Assembly (NCBI RefSeq): GCF_001528745.1
Contig: NZ_BCNS01000184.1
Location: forward strand, 1-52,361
DNA from: Marinobacterium profundum
GTDB taxonomy: Bacteria; Pseudomonadota; Gammaproteobacteria; Pseudomonadales; Balneatricaceae
DNA: 52,361 bases
Direction: 5' to 3'
In this document: piece after piece, positions 43,254 through 51,998 of the stretch
Position numbering within the stretch: the first letter of the stretch is position 1
How the letters are laid out: every line of letters starts with the position of its first letter
Notes under the pieces: model-generated
Databases searched by the model: none
What the model was told of the DNA's origin: nothing
What the model saw: only the letters and a program-made list of their open reading frames with translations
Position numbers and translations under genes: made by a program

Positions 43254-44291
43254 ATGAAAAAGACAGTTATCAGCGCGGCTTTGGCCGTTGGCCTCGCTAC
43301 TACACCAGTGTGGGCGAGCGAAACCATTGAGCTCAAGGTGCTGGGACAGCCGGGGGCAACCGGGTTGATTCAGCAGGAAAAGGAAAAGCCGTTTTTTGAA
43401 AACCTCGCCCAGAGTACCGGGCTGCCTCTGGAGGTGAATTTCAAGCCCCTCGATACCACCGGTATCAAGGATGTGGAAGAGCTGCGTACGCTCAAGTCCG
43501 GCTTGTTTGACATAGTTTCACTGCGATTTTCTCAGGTATCGCGGGACGAACCGACCATTCTCGGGCTCGACCTGGTGGGTCTGAATCCGACTTATGAAGC
43601 AGGGCTTGCCACTACCAAGGCGTATGGCCCCGTGGTGGATGCGCGCTTGCAGGAGCGCTTCAATACCAAATTGCTGGGCATCTGGCCCTTTGGTCCCCAG
43701 GTGCTGTTCTGCAATGCACCTATTACTCAGTTGAGTGATATCAAGGGATTGAAGGTGCGGGTCTATGACCAGAACCTGGCGGCGGTGATCGATTCGGTAG
43801 GCGGTATTCCGGTGCCGTTGAGTTTTGGCGAGGTACACCAGAGCCTGGCGCTGGGTGTCGTGGACTGCGCCATTACGGGCCCTAGTTCGGCCAACTCAGC
43901 CGGCTGGCCTGAAGTGACAACCCATGTCTTGCCGCTGGGCTTCCAGATGGCGATCAATGGCTATGGCGTCAACCTGAACAGCTGGAGCAAGCTCAACGCC
44001 GAACAGCAGGGCACGCTGGAGCAGGCGTTCAGCACTCTTACCGATGATATCTGGCAGTACTCCGAAGAGCTGTTTGAAGATGCCAAGCGCTGCAATGTCG
44101 GTCAGGAGCCTTGCCTGTACAACAACAAGTTTGATCTGGTCGAAGTGCCGGTAACGGCCGCGGACATTGCTTTGGTGAAGGATGCGGTTAAGGCCATTTC
44201 CTATCCAACCTGGGCTGAAATTTGTGATCAGTCCAACCCTGAATGCTCCAGTGACTGGCGTGCAGCGCTCGGTGCCAGGGTCGGGCTTTAA
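43254..44291 (+). CDS. TRAP transporter substrate-binding protein (DctP-like)
   Basis: A 345-residue periplasmic protein with signal peptide (cleaved after VWA, about residue 22). The family's carboxylate-binding Arg lies in GLKVRVYDQNLAAVIDSVGG and the following PVPLSFGEVHQSLALGVVD block is diagnostic. Cysteines are present in CDQSNPEC and NVGQEPC, near the C-terminus. It delivers an organic acid to the DctQM permease. The start at 43254 follows aggggacc. Followed by a very stable hairpin (44305-44346), then dctQ, suggesting much higher binding-protein than permease expression. Confidence 0.9.
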   Translation: MKKTVISAALAVGLATTPVWASETIELKVLGQPGATGLIQQEKEKPFFENLAQSTGLPLEVNFKPLDTTGIKDVEELRTLKSGLFDIVSLRFSQVSRDEPTILGLDLVGLNPTYEAGLATTKAYGPVVDARLQERFNTKLLGIWPFGPQVLFCNAPITQLSDIKGLKVRVYDQNLAAVIDSVGGIPVPLSFGEVHQSLALGVVDCAITGPSSANSAGWPEVTTHVLPLGFQMAINGYGVNLNSWSKLNAEQQGTLEQAFSTLTDDIWQYSEELFEDAKRCNVGQEPCLYNNKFDLVEVPVTAADIALVKDAVKAISYPTWAEICDQSNPECSSDWRAALGARVGL

Positions 44292-44304
44292 TCGCAGGCG
44301 GTTA

Positions 44305-44346
44305 GCAGCCGGGGTGGCGTTGATGCACTAACGCCACCCCGGCTGC
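44305..44346 (+). promoter_or_regulatory. Very stable 17-bp hairpin between dctP and dctQ
   Basis: A 17-bp perfect stem (44305-44321 with 44330-44346) around an eight-base loop, mostly G-C, without a T-run. It sits 14 bases after the dctP stop. The design suits protection of the upstream mRNA and reduced read-through to the permeases rather than full termination. Confidence 0.7.
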
Positions 44347-44373
44347 AGCCGGATATCGCTGGGAGAGTGAAGG

Positions 44374-44994
44374 ATGAAGAACACGGAACGCGTGGCCGCA
44401 TTGCTGTTCGGCGCGATCTTTGTAGGGTTGTCGGTGATGATTACGCTGGAAACTCTGCTGCGAAAACTGTTCAGCACCTCGCTGCAGGGTGTCGATGAAC
44501 TGGGTGGTTATGCCCTGGCGATCGGTTCGACCATCGCCTTTACCCTGGCGTTACTGGATCGTAATCATATTCGCATTGATCTGATTCACCGCCGCTTGCC
44601 TGCGGGTGGGCGTGCGGCCCTGAATCTGCTGTCGGCGCTGCTGCTGGCCGCATTGGCCGTGGTGCTGTGCTGGATGGCCTGGATCGTGATTTTCGAAACT
44701 CTGGATTATGGCAGCCGGGCCCAGACACCCTGGGCTACGCCGCTGATTTATCCGCAGTCAGCCTGGTTTGCAGGCTTGCTGCTGTTTGCGCTCTGTGCCC
44801 TGACGTTGGCGGGGCGGGCGCTGTGGTTGCTATTGGGAGGGCGGGGGGCTGAATTCACCTGCCAGTTCAGTCCCCGGGGGCTGGATGAGGAGTTGCAGCA
44901 GGAGCTGGCTGACCTGGCCCGGCGCAACGGCTCACAGGTCCTGGAGCCCGCTTCGACAAAAACCGCGTCAAAAGTATCCGAGGTGGTTTTATGA
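44374..44994 (+). CDS. TRAP transporter small permease (DctQ-like)
   Basis: A 206-residue inner-membrane protein with four predicted helices. DctQ hallmarks: ETLLRKLFSTSLQGVDELGGYAL near 28-50 and LLDRNHIRIDLIHRR near 60-75. It also has a longer cytoplasmic tail (about 155-206) than most. It forms the complex with DctM. Ends in an ATGA overlap with the large permease gene, so the two are coupled. Confidence 0.9.
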   Translation: MKNTERVAALLFGAIFVGLSVMITLETLLRKLFSTSLQGVDELGGYALAIGSTIAFTLALLDRNHIRIDLIHRRLPAGGRAALNLLSALLLAALAVVLCWMAWIVIFETLDYGSRAQTPWATPLIYPQSAWFAGLLLFALCALTLAGRALWLLLGGRGAEFTCQFSPRGLDEELQQELADLARRNGSQVLEPASTKTASKVSEVVL

Positions 44995-46283
44995 CCGTAA
45001 TGCTGGTGTTCGTTGCCTTTGGTCTGATGCTGGGGCTGATTCTGCTAGGTATGCCCATTGCTGTGAGCATGGTGGCGGTGGGCGGTATCTCCGGTGCGCT
45101 GGTGTTCGGCTGGCCCTTTATTCAGTCCGCCGGTGCTGTGATCTGGAGTGTGCAGAACGAGAATATTCTGACGGCCATTCCGCTGTTTATTCTGCTGGGA
45201 GAACTGATGTTGCGCAGCGGCATCGCCGATAGGATGTATCAGGCGATGGCCGCCTGGCTCGGGCGTCTGCCCGGTGGCCTGCTGCATACGAATATTGGTT
45301 GCTGTGCACTGTTTTCGGCCACCTCAGGCTCATCCGTGGCGACCGCCGCCACTATAGGCACAGTGGCATTGCCGCCGTTGCAGGATCGTGGTTACCCCAT
45401 GCGTCAGGCGCTGGGGAGTCTGGCGGCTGGAGGTACCCTGGGGATTCTGATTCCGCCGAGCGTCAATCTGCTGGTGTACGGCTCCATGACCAATAACTCC
45501 ATCGGCAAGCTGTTTATGGCGGGTCTGCTGCCTGGGCTGCTGCTGAGCCTGGCATTCATGGCCTATATCTTCTGGAGCAATCGTCACCAGGGTGGCTTGC
45601 GTGAAGCCAGCCTGCCGCTGGCCCAAAAGATCAGTGCCTCGGTGGACCTGGTGCCGCCACTGATTATCTTTGGCATTGTCATGGGCAGCATTTACTTCGG
45701 CATTGCCACGGCCACTGAGTCTGCAGCGCTGGGTGTGGTGGCCGCGCTCCTGCTCACCTGGCGTGCCGGCCGCCTGAGTGGCGCTTTTCTGGAAGCCTGC
45801 TTCATGCAGACGGCGCGAATTACCGGCATGATCATGCTGATCATCACGGCGGCTTTTATACTAAATTTGACGGTCAGCATTACCGGGGTCATTGATGACC
45901 TGACGCACTGGGTCAGTGGCTTCGGCCTGTCCCAGATCAGTTTGCTGCTGATTCTGATGCTGTTTTATCTGCTGCTGGGCATGTTCATGGATGTGCTGTC
46001 CATGCAGGTGGTAACAATCCCGGTGGTCTACCCGATAATAGTGGCGTTGGGCATAGATCCGGTCTGGTTCGGCGTTTTCGTGGTGCTGATGTGCGAGCTG
46101 GGCATGATCACACCGCCGGTGGGCATGAACCTGTTTGTGGTGCAGAGCGTGCGCAAGGACAGCGGCCCAATTGCCGATGTGATGTGGGGCGCTTTGCCCT
46201 ATGCTGGCATCATGCTGCTGTTCACCCTGTTGCTGATGGCCCTGCCGCAGATCGTGCTCTGGCTGCCGAACCTGATGTGGTGA
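44991..46283 (+). CDS. TRAP transporter large permease (DctM-like)
   Basis: A 430-residue protein with about 12 helices, the sodium-driven channel of the TRAP system. Family signatures include SGSSVATAATIGTVALPPL and GGTLGILIPPSVNLLVYG (about 110-165), and the second repeat with MFMDVLSMQVVTIPVVYPI and ITPPVGMNLFVVQ. It overlaps dctQ by four bases and ends 12 bases before the convergent DUF1499 gene. The substrate cannot be told from sequence. Confidence 0.93.
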   Translation: MTVMLVFVAFGLMLGLILLGMPIAVSMVAVGGISGALVFGWPFIQSAGAVIWSVQNENILTAIPLFILLGELMLRSGIADRMYQAMAAWLGRLPGGLLHTNIGCCALFSATSGSSVATAATIGTVALPPLQDRGYPMRQALGSLAAGGTLGILIPPSVNLLVYGSMTNNSIGKLFMAGLLPGLLLSLAFMAYIFWSNRHQGGLREASLPLAQKISASVDLVPPLIIFGIVMGSIYFGIATATESAALGVVAALLLTWRAGRLSGAFLEACFMQTARITGMIMLIITAAFILNLTVSITGVIDDLTHWVSGFGLSQISLLLILMLFYLLLGMFMDVLSMQVVTIPVVYPIIVALGIDPVWFGVFVVLMCELGMITPPVGMNLFVVQSVRKDSGPIADVMWGALPYAGIMLLFTLLLMALPQIVLWLPNLMW

Positions 46284-46295
46284 GCCGTGCCTGGG

Positions 46296-46739
46296 CTAGT
46301 CAGTGGCGAAGGCTGTTCGCAGGGTCTCGATGCGTTTGCGGTTGACGCCCAGATCCGAGTAGCCCAGGCGCGAGGCCGAACGCAGCTGAATCTGTTGCTG
46401 TTCGGCATCCAGGCGAAACTCTACATCATCGATAAAGCGCAGCAGCTTACTGCGATAGGTCGCCCACATATAGATATCACTGACGCTTTCAATCTGCCCG
46501 CCCTGTGCCTGAACGCGCGCTTGCAGCCGCGCCCAAGCCTGGGGCGCGGGGTCTGAAAAGTTCAGCGGTGCAATCCACTCTGCACTATCGGGATATTCGC
46601 TGCCCACGCAATTGGGTGTACCGGGGCAGGGCGCGAGCCGGCCATCGTGCAATCCAAGATCGGAGGGCGGCTGGGAACTGCAGCCGGCCAGGTACAGCAG
46701 TGCCGGTATCCACCAGGTCAGTCGGGAATTCTTTTTCAT
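46296..46739 (-). CDS. DUF1499 lipoprotein
   Basis: A 147-residue lipoprotein; lipobox LAGC at C20. The family motif is clear: LAPCPGTPNCVGSEYPD followed by APLNF, MWATYRSKLLRFIDDVEFRLD and SASRLGYSDLGVNRKRIE. DUF1499 proteins are widely conserved but without known function; their place at the envelope is from the signal. The start was placed at 46739 because the longer upstream frame lies within the pirin gene region and lacks protein character. Confidence 0.9.
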   Translation of the reverse strand: MKKNSRLTWWIPALLYLAGCSSQPPSDLGLHDGRLAPCPGTPNCVGSEYPDSAEWIAPLNFSDPAPQAWARLQARVQAQGGQIESVSDIYMWATYRSKLLRFIDDVEFRLDAEQQQIQLRSASRLGYSDLGVNRKRIETLRTAFATD

Positions 46740-46864
46740 ATTGGCCTTCTGTGGGCAGGGCGCCCAGGGCGACCGGCTTCTATGCTTAGGGTTTGTTAAA
46801 TCCCTATGAATCATAGCAGGCCGGCGGTCCTTGATGTCTGCCAGGGTTTGCACAGGAGGTGAGC

Positions 46865-47797
46865 ATGGTGGTGGATGCCTACGGCGCGGTGGCGCCGGCG
46901 CAGATGACGCGACTGCTGGGGCGTAGCAGCGATCTGGGGGCCGGGCTGGTGGTGAACCGTTTATTGCCGCAGCGGGCGCTGCGCATGGTGGGGCCCTGGT
47001 GTTTTCTGGATCTGGTGGGGCCTGTGACCTTTGCCCCCGGCACTGGGCTGAACGTGGGGCCCCATCCCCATATCGGCTTGCAGACGGTAACCTGGCTGGC
47101 AAGCGGAGCGGTGCTGCACAAGGACAGCCTGGGGTATGAACAGCGCATTGAACCAGGCCAGCTGAATCTGATGACCGCCGGCGCCGGTATTGCCCATTCC
47201 GAGGAAAGCCCGCCGGACAGCCAGGATCCCTTGTTCGGGGTACAGTTCTGGGTGGCGCTGCCGCAAAGCGCCGAGTGTTGCGAGCCTGCTTTTGAACATC
47301 TGAGTGACCTGCCAAGATTTGAGCGCAATGGCGTGCAGGGCTGCGTGATTATGGGATCTCTGGATCATCTGATTTCTCCGGCGCGCACCTATTCGCCGCT
47401 GCTGGCGGTTGAGTTTTTAAGTGATGCTGGTGGTGAACTGGACCAGACGCTGGATCCTGTGTTCGATCATGGCCTCTGTGTGCTGACGGGTGCTGTGACG
47501 TTACAGGGGGAGGCCTGTTCAGCGGAACCGTTGCAGGCAGGAGACTTCTGCTTCCTCGGCGGTGGGCGCAGCGGTCTGTCGCTGTCGCTCTCACCGGGTG
47601 CGCGTTGCGTTCTGTTGGGTGGCAGGCCCTTTGCCGAGCCGGTTAAACTGTGGTGGAACTTTGTCGCATCTGAAGAAAAAACTATTCGTGCCGCACTTGA
47701 TGACTGGAATGCGGATCGGCGCTTCCTGCCGGTGCGGGCCTATCAGGGTGCCCCATTGAAAGCGCCGCCCTGGTCTGAAAACTCTCGTTTAAAATAA
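46865..47797 (+). CDS. Pirin family protein
   Basis: A 310-residue bicupin. The N-terminal metal site is GPHPHIGLQTVTWLASG with two histidines, a third in VLHKDSL, and the glutamate in HSEESP, as in other pirins. Bacterial pirins have been reported as quercetin 2,3-dioxygenases or as regulators of pyruvate metabolism, without agreement. The ATG at 46865 sits 5 bases after aggagg (46854-46859); a GTG within that site was rejected. The last 45 codons recur, diverged, just downstream (see 47888). Confidence 0.9.
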   Translation: MVVDAYGAVAPAQMTRLLGRSSDLGAGLVVNRLLPQRALRMVGPWCFLDLVGPVTFAPGTGLNVGPHPHIGLQTVTWLASGAVLHKDSLGYEQRIEPGQLNLMTAGAGIAHSEESPPDSQDPLFGVQFWVALPQSAECCEPAFEHLSDLPRFERNGVQGCVIMGSLDHLISPARTYSPLLAVEFLSDAGGELDQTLDPVFDHGLCVLTGAVTLQGEACSAEPLQAGDFCFLGGGRSGLSLSLSPGARCVLLGGRPFAEPVKLWWNFVASEEKTIRAALDDWNADRRFLPVRAYQGAPLKAPPWSENSRLK

Positions 47798-47887
47798 GCG
47801 GGCTGAAATTGCCCGGTTACAATAGCACCAGGAGTGGTCGAGGATGAGAGTGATTCCAGAGTGGTAAAGCTGTTGGCGCTTTTTAGT

Positions 47888-48021
47888 TCGCATCTGAAGA
47901 AAAAACCATTCGTGCCGCACTTGATGACTGGAATGCGGATCGGCGCTTCCTGCCGGTGCGGGCCTATCAGGGGCCGGCACTGAAGGCGCCGCTCTGGTCA
48001 GAAAACTCGCGTTTAAAATAA
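47888..48021 (+). pseudogene. Remnant of a pirin-gene 3' end
   Basis: These bases repeat the end of the pirin gene (47664-47806 matches 47888-48030, offset 224). Both copies translate alike to the stop (SEEKTIRAALDDWNADRRF ... SENSRLK). Several differences are synonymous, with AP to PA and PP to PL as main changes, so the copy evolved as coding DNA before it lost its 5' part. No start or ribosome site is present. It is probably left by recombination between tandem pirin paralogues. The 90 bases between the copies show nothing. Confidence 0.85.
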
Positions 48022-48083
48022 TCGCGCTGACATGGCCTGCACGACATGGCCCGCCTGAATAAAGCCGCTGGAGCCCTCTATCT

Positions 48084-49559
48084 ATGAATTCCCATTCTGA
48101 ACTGCAGGACATAGCCGCGCTGCTGCGCTCGCGCATCGCGTTTATTGCCATCAGCAGTCACGATGAAAAAGGGGTGCAGCAGCTGCTATGCGATCTGGTA
48201 CGTCATGAGCGTCGGCCGCTGTTCAAATGGAGCCTGACGGAGGGGCTGGCACGTCTGGATATTGAGATGCCGGCGCAGCGGCTGCATGCGCAGCCGGTGG
48301 ATGCGCTGGGACATATACGCGCGGTGCGCGAGCCAGGAGTCTATATGCTGGCTGATATGCACCCCTTTCTTGATGATCCGCTGCATATACGCCTGCTGAA
48401 GGACATTGCCCTGGATGAGCGCCATACCCTGGTGCTGGTAAGTCATGAGGTCAGCATGCCGGCGGAGCTGGAAAAGTTCAGCGCCCGGGTGCGGCTGGCG
48501 TTACCTGACGCCGCTGAGCTGGAAGATATAGTGCGTCAGGAGGCGCGTCTGTGGAGCCAGCAAAACGGTACTCAGGTGAAAACCAGCCCCCAGGCGCTGG
48601 CATTGCTGGTACGCAATATGAGGGGATTGCCCCGTATCGACGTGCGCCGACTGGCCCGTAATGCGATGGCGGATGACGGCGCCATCACCGCATCTGATCT
48701 GCCCCAGGTCACCGAGGCCAAATATCGCTTGCTTGGCAGCGACGGTGTATTGCAGTTTGAATATGACAGCGTGCACCCTGATCAGGTGGCGGGATTTTCG
48801 CGCCTGAAACAGTGGCTGGCGACAAGGCGGTCGTTTTTTCTGGGCGAGGTGGGTGCACCTGGCGGACAGCGCCCCCGCGGTGTATTGCTGTTGGGCGTAC
48901 AGGGTTGTGGCAAGAGCCTGGCGGCCCGCTCGGTCGCAGGCAGTTGGGGTGTGCCCTTGCTGCGCTTTGATGCCGGCGCGCTTTACGACAAATATATCGG
49001 TGAGTCGGAGCGCAATTTGCGTGAGGCATTGGCCACCGCCGAGGTGATGGCGCCCTGCGTACTCTGGATCGACGAGATCGAAAAGGGTCTGGCCGCCGGG
49101 GAGGGGGATCAGGGCACCTCGCGGCGTATTCTCGGCACTCTGCTGACCTGGATGTCGGAGCAGCGTGGTGCGGTCTTTCTGGTAGCGACGGCCAATGACA
49201 TAAAGGCGCTGCCACCGGAGTTGGTGCGCAAGGGGCGTTTTGACGAGGTGTTCTTTGTCGACCTGCCAGGAGACCAGGCGCGGGCCGAAACGCTGCGTAT
49301 TCACTTGCGCCGCCACGGTGCGGAGCCCGGCGAATTCGACCTGGATGCCCTGGTACAGCGCAGTGACGGCTTTTCGGGCGCCGAGATTGAACAGGCCGTG
49401 GTCTCGGCTTATTATGCCGCCCATGCCAAGGCCGGTATGTTGGACACGCAAGTGTTGCTGCAGGAACTGGCGCAGACCCGGCCGTTGTCGGTATTGATGG
49501 CTGAACCCGTGGCACAGCTGCGGCAATGGGCCCAGAACAGGACGGTGCCCTGCGACTGA
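48084..49559 (+). CDS. AAA+ ATPase, Ycf46-like
   Basis: A 491-residue cytoplasmic protein. The N-terminal half (about 1-240) resembles a degenerate ATPase domain with MLADMHPFL in a Walker-B-like place and IVRQEARLWSQQNG; the C-terminal half is a full AAA domain: Walker A LLGVQGCGKSLAA (about 271-283), Walker B VLWIDEIEKG (about 328-337), sensor VATANDIKALP, and arginine-finger region LVRKGRFDEVFFVDLP. This two-part design matches Ycf46/COG0464 proteins of cyanobacteria, plastids and proteobacteria, implicated in photosynthesis or CO2 use in the former but without known role here. Ribosome site is a weak ctggagcc. Confidence 0.85.
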   Translation: MNSHSELQDIAALLRSRIAFIAISSHDEKGVQQLLCDLVRHERRPLFKWSLTEGLARLDIEMPAQRLHAQPVDALGHIRAVREPGVYMLADMHPFLDDPLHIRLLKDIALDERHTLVLVSHEVSMPAELEKFSARVRLALPDAAELEDIVRQEARLWSQQNGTQVKTSPQALALLVRNMRGLPRIDVRRLARNAMADDGAITASDLPQVTEAKYRLLGSDGVLQFEYDSVHPDQVAGFSRLKQWLATRRSFFLGEVGAPGGQRPRGVLLLGVQGCGKSLAARSVAGSWGVPLLRFDAGALYDKYIGESERNLREALATAEVMAPCVLWIDEIEKGLAAGEGDQGTSRRILGTLLTWMSEQRGAVFLVATANDIKALPPELVRKGRFDEVFFVDLPGDQARAETLRIHLRRHGAEPGEFDLDALVQRSDGFSGAEIEQAVVSAYYAAHAKAGMLDTQVLLQELAQTRPLSVLMAEPVAQLRQWAQNRTVPCD

Positions 49560-49656
49560 TTTTGCGCTGCCCTGGGTAGCTGTTATTTCTGCCACAGATG
49601 TCTGATGCAAACGGATCTTTCAGGCCGCATTCAGGCGCATTCCGCGAGGATTCATT

Positions 49657-50067
49657 ATGAGCTTCGTCAAGCAGAGGCGCTGCCTGTGCGGCGCCGTGCA
49701 GTATCGTATCGATGGCCCGTTCAGGCGCTTTTTAATGTGTCATTGCAGCCGCTGCCGCCATGCTACAGGTTCATCCCATGCCAGCAATCTGTTCTGCAAG
49801 CCGGATCAGCTGCAGTGGCTGGATGGAACTGAGCAGGTGCAGCACTTCAGGCTGAATGAGGCTGAGCGCTTTGCGCGCAGTTTCTGTCGTACCTGTGGCG
49901 CACCGGTGCCCCATGTGAGTGACGACGGACGCTACGTGCTGGTACCGGCGGGGTCGCTGGATGATGAGCCGGGAATACCACCCGAAGCGCATATCTTCTG
50001 CGCCAGTCGGGCCGCCTGGGACGCATCGACAGAAACGCTGCCAGAGTTTGACGATTATCCGAACTGA
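49657..50067 (+). CDS. GFA-family (CENP-V/glutathione-dependent formaldehyde-activating-like) protein
   Basis: A 136-residue zinc-binding protein. The cysteine set is complete: RCLCGAVQY (C9, C11), MCHCSRCRH (C28, C30, C33) and FCRTCGAPVPH near 77-82. The family name comes from enzymes that help glutathione react with formaldehyde, but most members have unknown function. The start follows gcgagga at good spacing; upstream in-frame frames are poor. Co-directional with the AAA+ gene, 97 bases after it. Confidence 0.9.
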   Translation: MSFVKQRRCLCGAVQYRIDGPFRRFLMCHCSRCRHATGSSHASNLFCKPDQLQWLDGTEQVQHFRLNEAERFARSFCRTCGAPVPHVSDDGRYVLVPAGSLDDEPGIPPEAHIFCASRAAWDASTETLPEFDDYPN

Positions 50068-50249
50068 GCCCGCCCGGCAGTCGTTTGTCTGCTGTCGTAC
50101 TTTGCGGGTTGATAATCCCCCACGCCAGAGTTTCGTCTCTGGTATTTTAGCCGTGACCGGGTAGCCGGATTTCGAATCATCCGCAGTAGATCAGTGCTAA
50201 GTCCGACAGGTTGCTAAGCGCCGTTTTGGGCGCAAGGAAAGGTACAAGC

Positions 50250-51284
50250 TTGAAACAGCGTTATCTGGAGTTCGACTACCTGCGCGGTATTGCCATTCTG
50301 GTGATCATTCTCGGGCATGCGGTCGTAAATGTCGACAGAACGCTGCCGCTTGCGCTGCAGAATCTGTTCGCCGGCGGCACGGCCGTGTTCGTGTTTATCT
50401 CGGGCTTTTTCTTTCACAGCGTATTTTATCGTCGCTTTGAGTACGGCGATTTTATGCGCAAGAAAGTGCAGAACGTGCTCTATCCGTTTCTCGTGATTTC
50501 GCTGGTGGCGTTACTGCCAATGATGCAGGTCTGGCTTGGCAAGCCAGGCATGACGGTGGCGAAGTTTGTCGAGAATATCTACTGGCAGGTCAACGATGGC
50601 TATATTCTATACCCGCACTGGTACATCCCCTTTGTTATGATGCTGTTCGCGCTGTCACCACTGTACATGCTCTTTATCCGCGCCAGCCTGGTGGCGCGCC
50701 TGCTCTTGCTGCTGGAATTTGCGCTCATTGCAATGCTCGTGCACCGGCCTTTGGGCAATGCCAATGTGCTGCAGTCACTGGTTTATTTCACGCCCTATTA
50801 CCTGGCCGGTATCCTGTATTCGATGCACTTCGCTGTGCTCAACAGGCATCATCGGCTGATTTTTGCGGTGTCTCTGCTGGGCGTCTCGCTGTTTGTTGTT
50901 CTGCAGACGCTGGTATTCCCGCACCTGGCCAATTATCACAAGGCGGCGCTGACTTTTAACGGTGTCGACCTGATGTTCTGGCAAAAACTCTTTTTGTGCA
51001 TAGTGTTGCTGGAGTTTGCCAGCTGGCTGACGACGCGACCGGAAAACCCCTGGCTGTTGCAGGTGTCTGCCGCCAGTTTTGCGCTCTTTTTTATCCACCC
51101 CATGGTGCTGACACAGGTACATAACCTGCTGTTGCCAGGGCTCAAGGCCATGCATCCAGGAGCTCTGGTTAACCTGGCCGCGAGCCTGCTGTCACTGGTG
51201 CTGGCGACGGCGGGTAGCTACGCTGTGGCCAGGCTGGTGCGGCGCCTCTGGCCGCGGCACAGCCGCATGCTGATCGGCTGGTAA
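50250..51284 (+). CDS. Acyltransferase-3 family membrane protein
   Basis: A 344-residue membrane protein with ten predicted helices. The opening LEFDYLRGIAILVIILGHAV carries the R and H characteristic of the acyltransferase-3 family, followed by GTAVFVFISGFFFHSVF and the PHWYIPFVMMLF segment. These enzymes O-acylate sugars of envelope polysaccharides. The start is taken as the TTG at 50250, since aaggaaagg lies at the right spacing; an earlier TTG at 50211 has none. It is convergent with the DUF4399 gene 24 bases away. Confidence 0.83.
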   Translation: MKQRYLEFDYLRGIAILVIILGHAVVNVDRTLPLALQNLFAGGTAVFVFISGFFFHSVFYRRFEYGDFMRKKVQNVLYPFLVISLVALLPMMQVWLGKPGMTVAKFVENIYWQVNDGYILYPHWYIPFVMMLFALSPLYMLFIRASLVARLLLLLEFALIAMLVHRPLGNANVLQSLVYFTPYYLAGILYSMHFAVLNRHHRLIFAVSLLGVSLFVVLQTLVFPHLANYHKAALTFNGVDLMFWQKLFLCIVLLEFASWLTTRPENPWLLQVSAASFALFFIHPMVLTQVHNLLLPGLKAMHPGALVNLAASLLSLVLATAGSYAVARLVRRLWPRHSRMLIGW

Positions 51285-51308
51285 TGACTCAGCTGTGTCA
51301 GCACGGAA

Positions 51309-51749
51309 TCATTTCACCTGAATGGTGATCTTCTCCGACAGCACTGCGGGCTCATGGGGAACGTGTTTCATGTCACCGAGTAGCAGCTGCAGGCTGTGCT
51401 CACCGGGCTCCAGGCTGAGTTCCACTTCGGTCTGGCCACCGCCAAAATGCTGCACAGTACCATCCATTGTCATACCGGCCGGTGGTATCTCGGTGCGGTC
51501 AATCAGCAGGTGATGGTGACCCGTGCCTGGCTTGTCGATACCGGCCGGTGCCACGCCCATGCCACTGAGACCAAAACGCACCGTAAAGGTCGTGGGCACA
51601 GTGTCACCATTGGCGGGCGAAATAATATAGACGCGTGCGCCTTCGGTTGAGGCGGTGGGCGTTTCGGCCTGCGCGAGGGTGGCGCTCAGTGGTGCCAGCA
51701 GTGCGACACAAAGCAGGCTTGATTGCAGCAGTGTTGATTTAAGTTGCAT
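51309..51749 (-). CDS. DUF4399 exported protein
   Basis: A 146-residue secreted protein. The signal peptide ends near LAQA (about residue 28). The mature domain starts VYIISPANGDTVPTTFTVRFGLSGMGVAPAG and includes KPGTGHHHLLID, a three-His motif, and the GEHSLQLLLGDMKHVPHEP end, the DUF4399 pattern. The clustered histidines suggest metal binding. Function unknown. Start taken at 51749 (MQLKST); an earlier in-frame start three codons upstream is possible. Confidence 0.88.
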   Translation of the reverse strand: MQLKSTLLQSSLLCVALLAPLSATLAQAETPTASTEGARVYIISPANGDTVPTTFTVRFGLSGMGVAPAGIDKPGTGHHHLLIDRTEIPPAGMTMDGTVQHFGGGQTEVELSLEPGEHSLQLLLGDMKHVPHEPAVLSEKITIQVK

Positions 51750-51834
51750 AAAAACCATCCATATTTATGGGCTTGTCCAATATAGGGGGCGTCGGAAAGA
51801 TGCTGCCGACCCGGCTTAGTATGGACCAGATTAG

Positions 51835-51998
51835 CTAGTGTAGTGTTTCACGCTATATGAAGCTTATAACGGCCCCTTTTTCCGCCATCCTGCGTTGTTC
51901 GTTGTCGCCGTAGCCCCACTATGACTCTGCCTCACGCCTTGGCTGGCGAAAAAATGAGCGCGTTCTAAAGCACCACCAAGAGTGCAACACTACACTAG
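51835..51998. repeat. CTAG-bounded, MITE-like element of a second family (164 bp)
   Basis: Perfect 13-bp terminal inverted repeats (ctagtgtagtgtt and complement), 14 bp with flanking g/c. The interior has no gene. It shares its right CTAG (51995-51998) with the next element. The interior has no similarity I can see to the family at 57-223, only the same kind of ends and nearly the same length. No transposase nearby. Confidence 0.65.

Noticed and set aside
48501-49610. Long minus-strand frame of 369 codons opposite the AAA+ gene
   Set aside because: The AAA+ gene has Walker A and B motifs on the plus strand; the reverse frame has no protein character.
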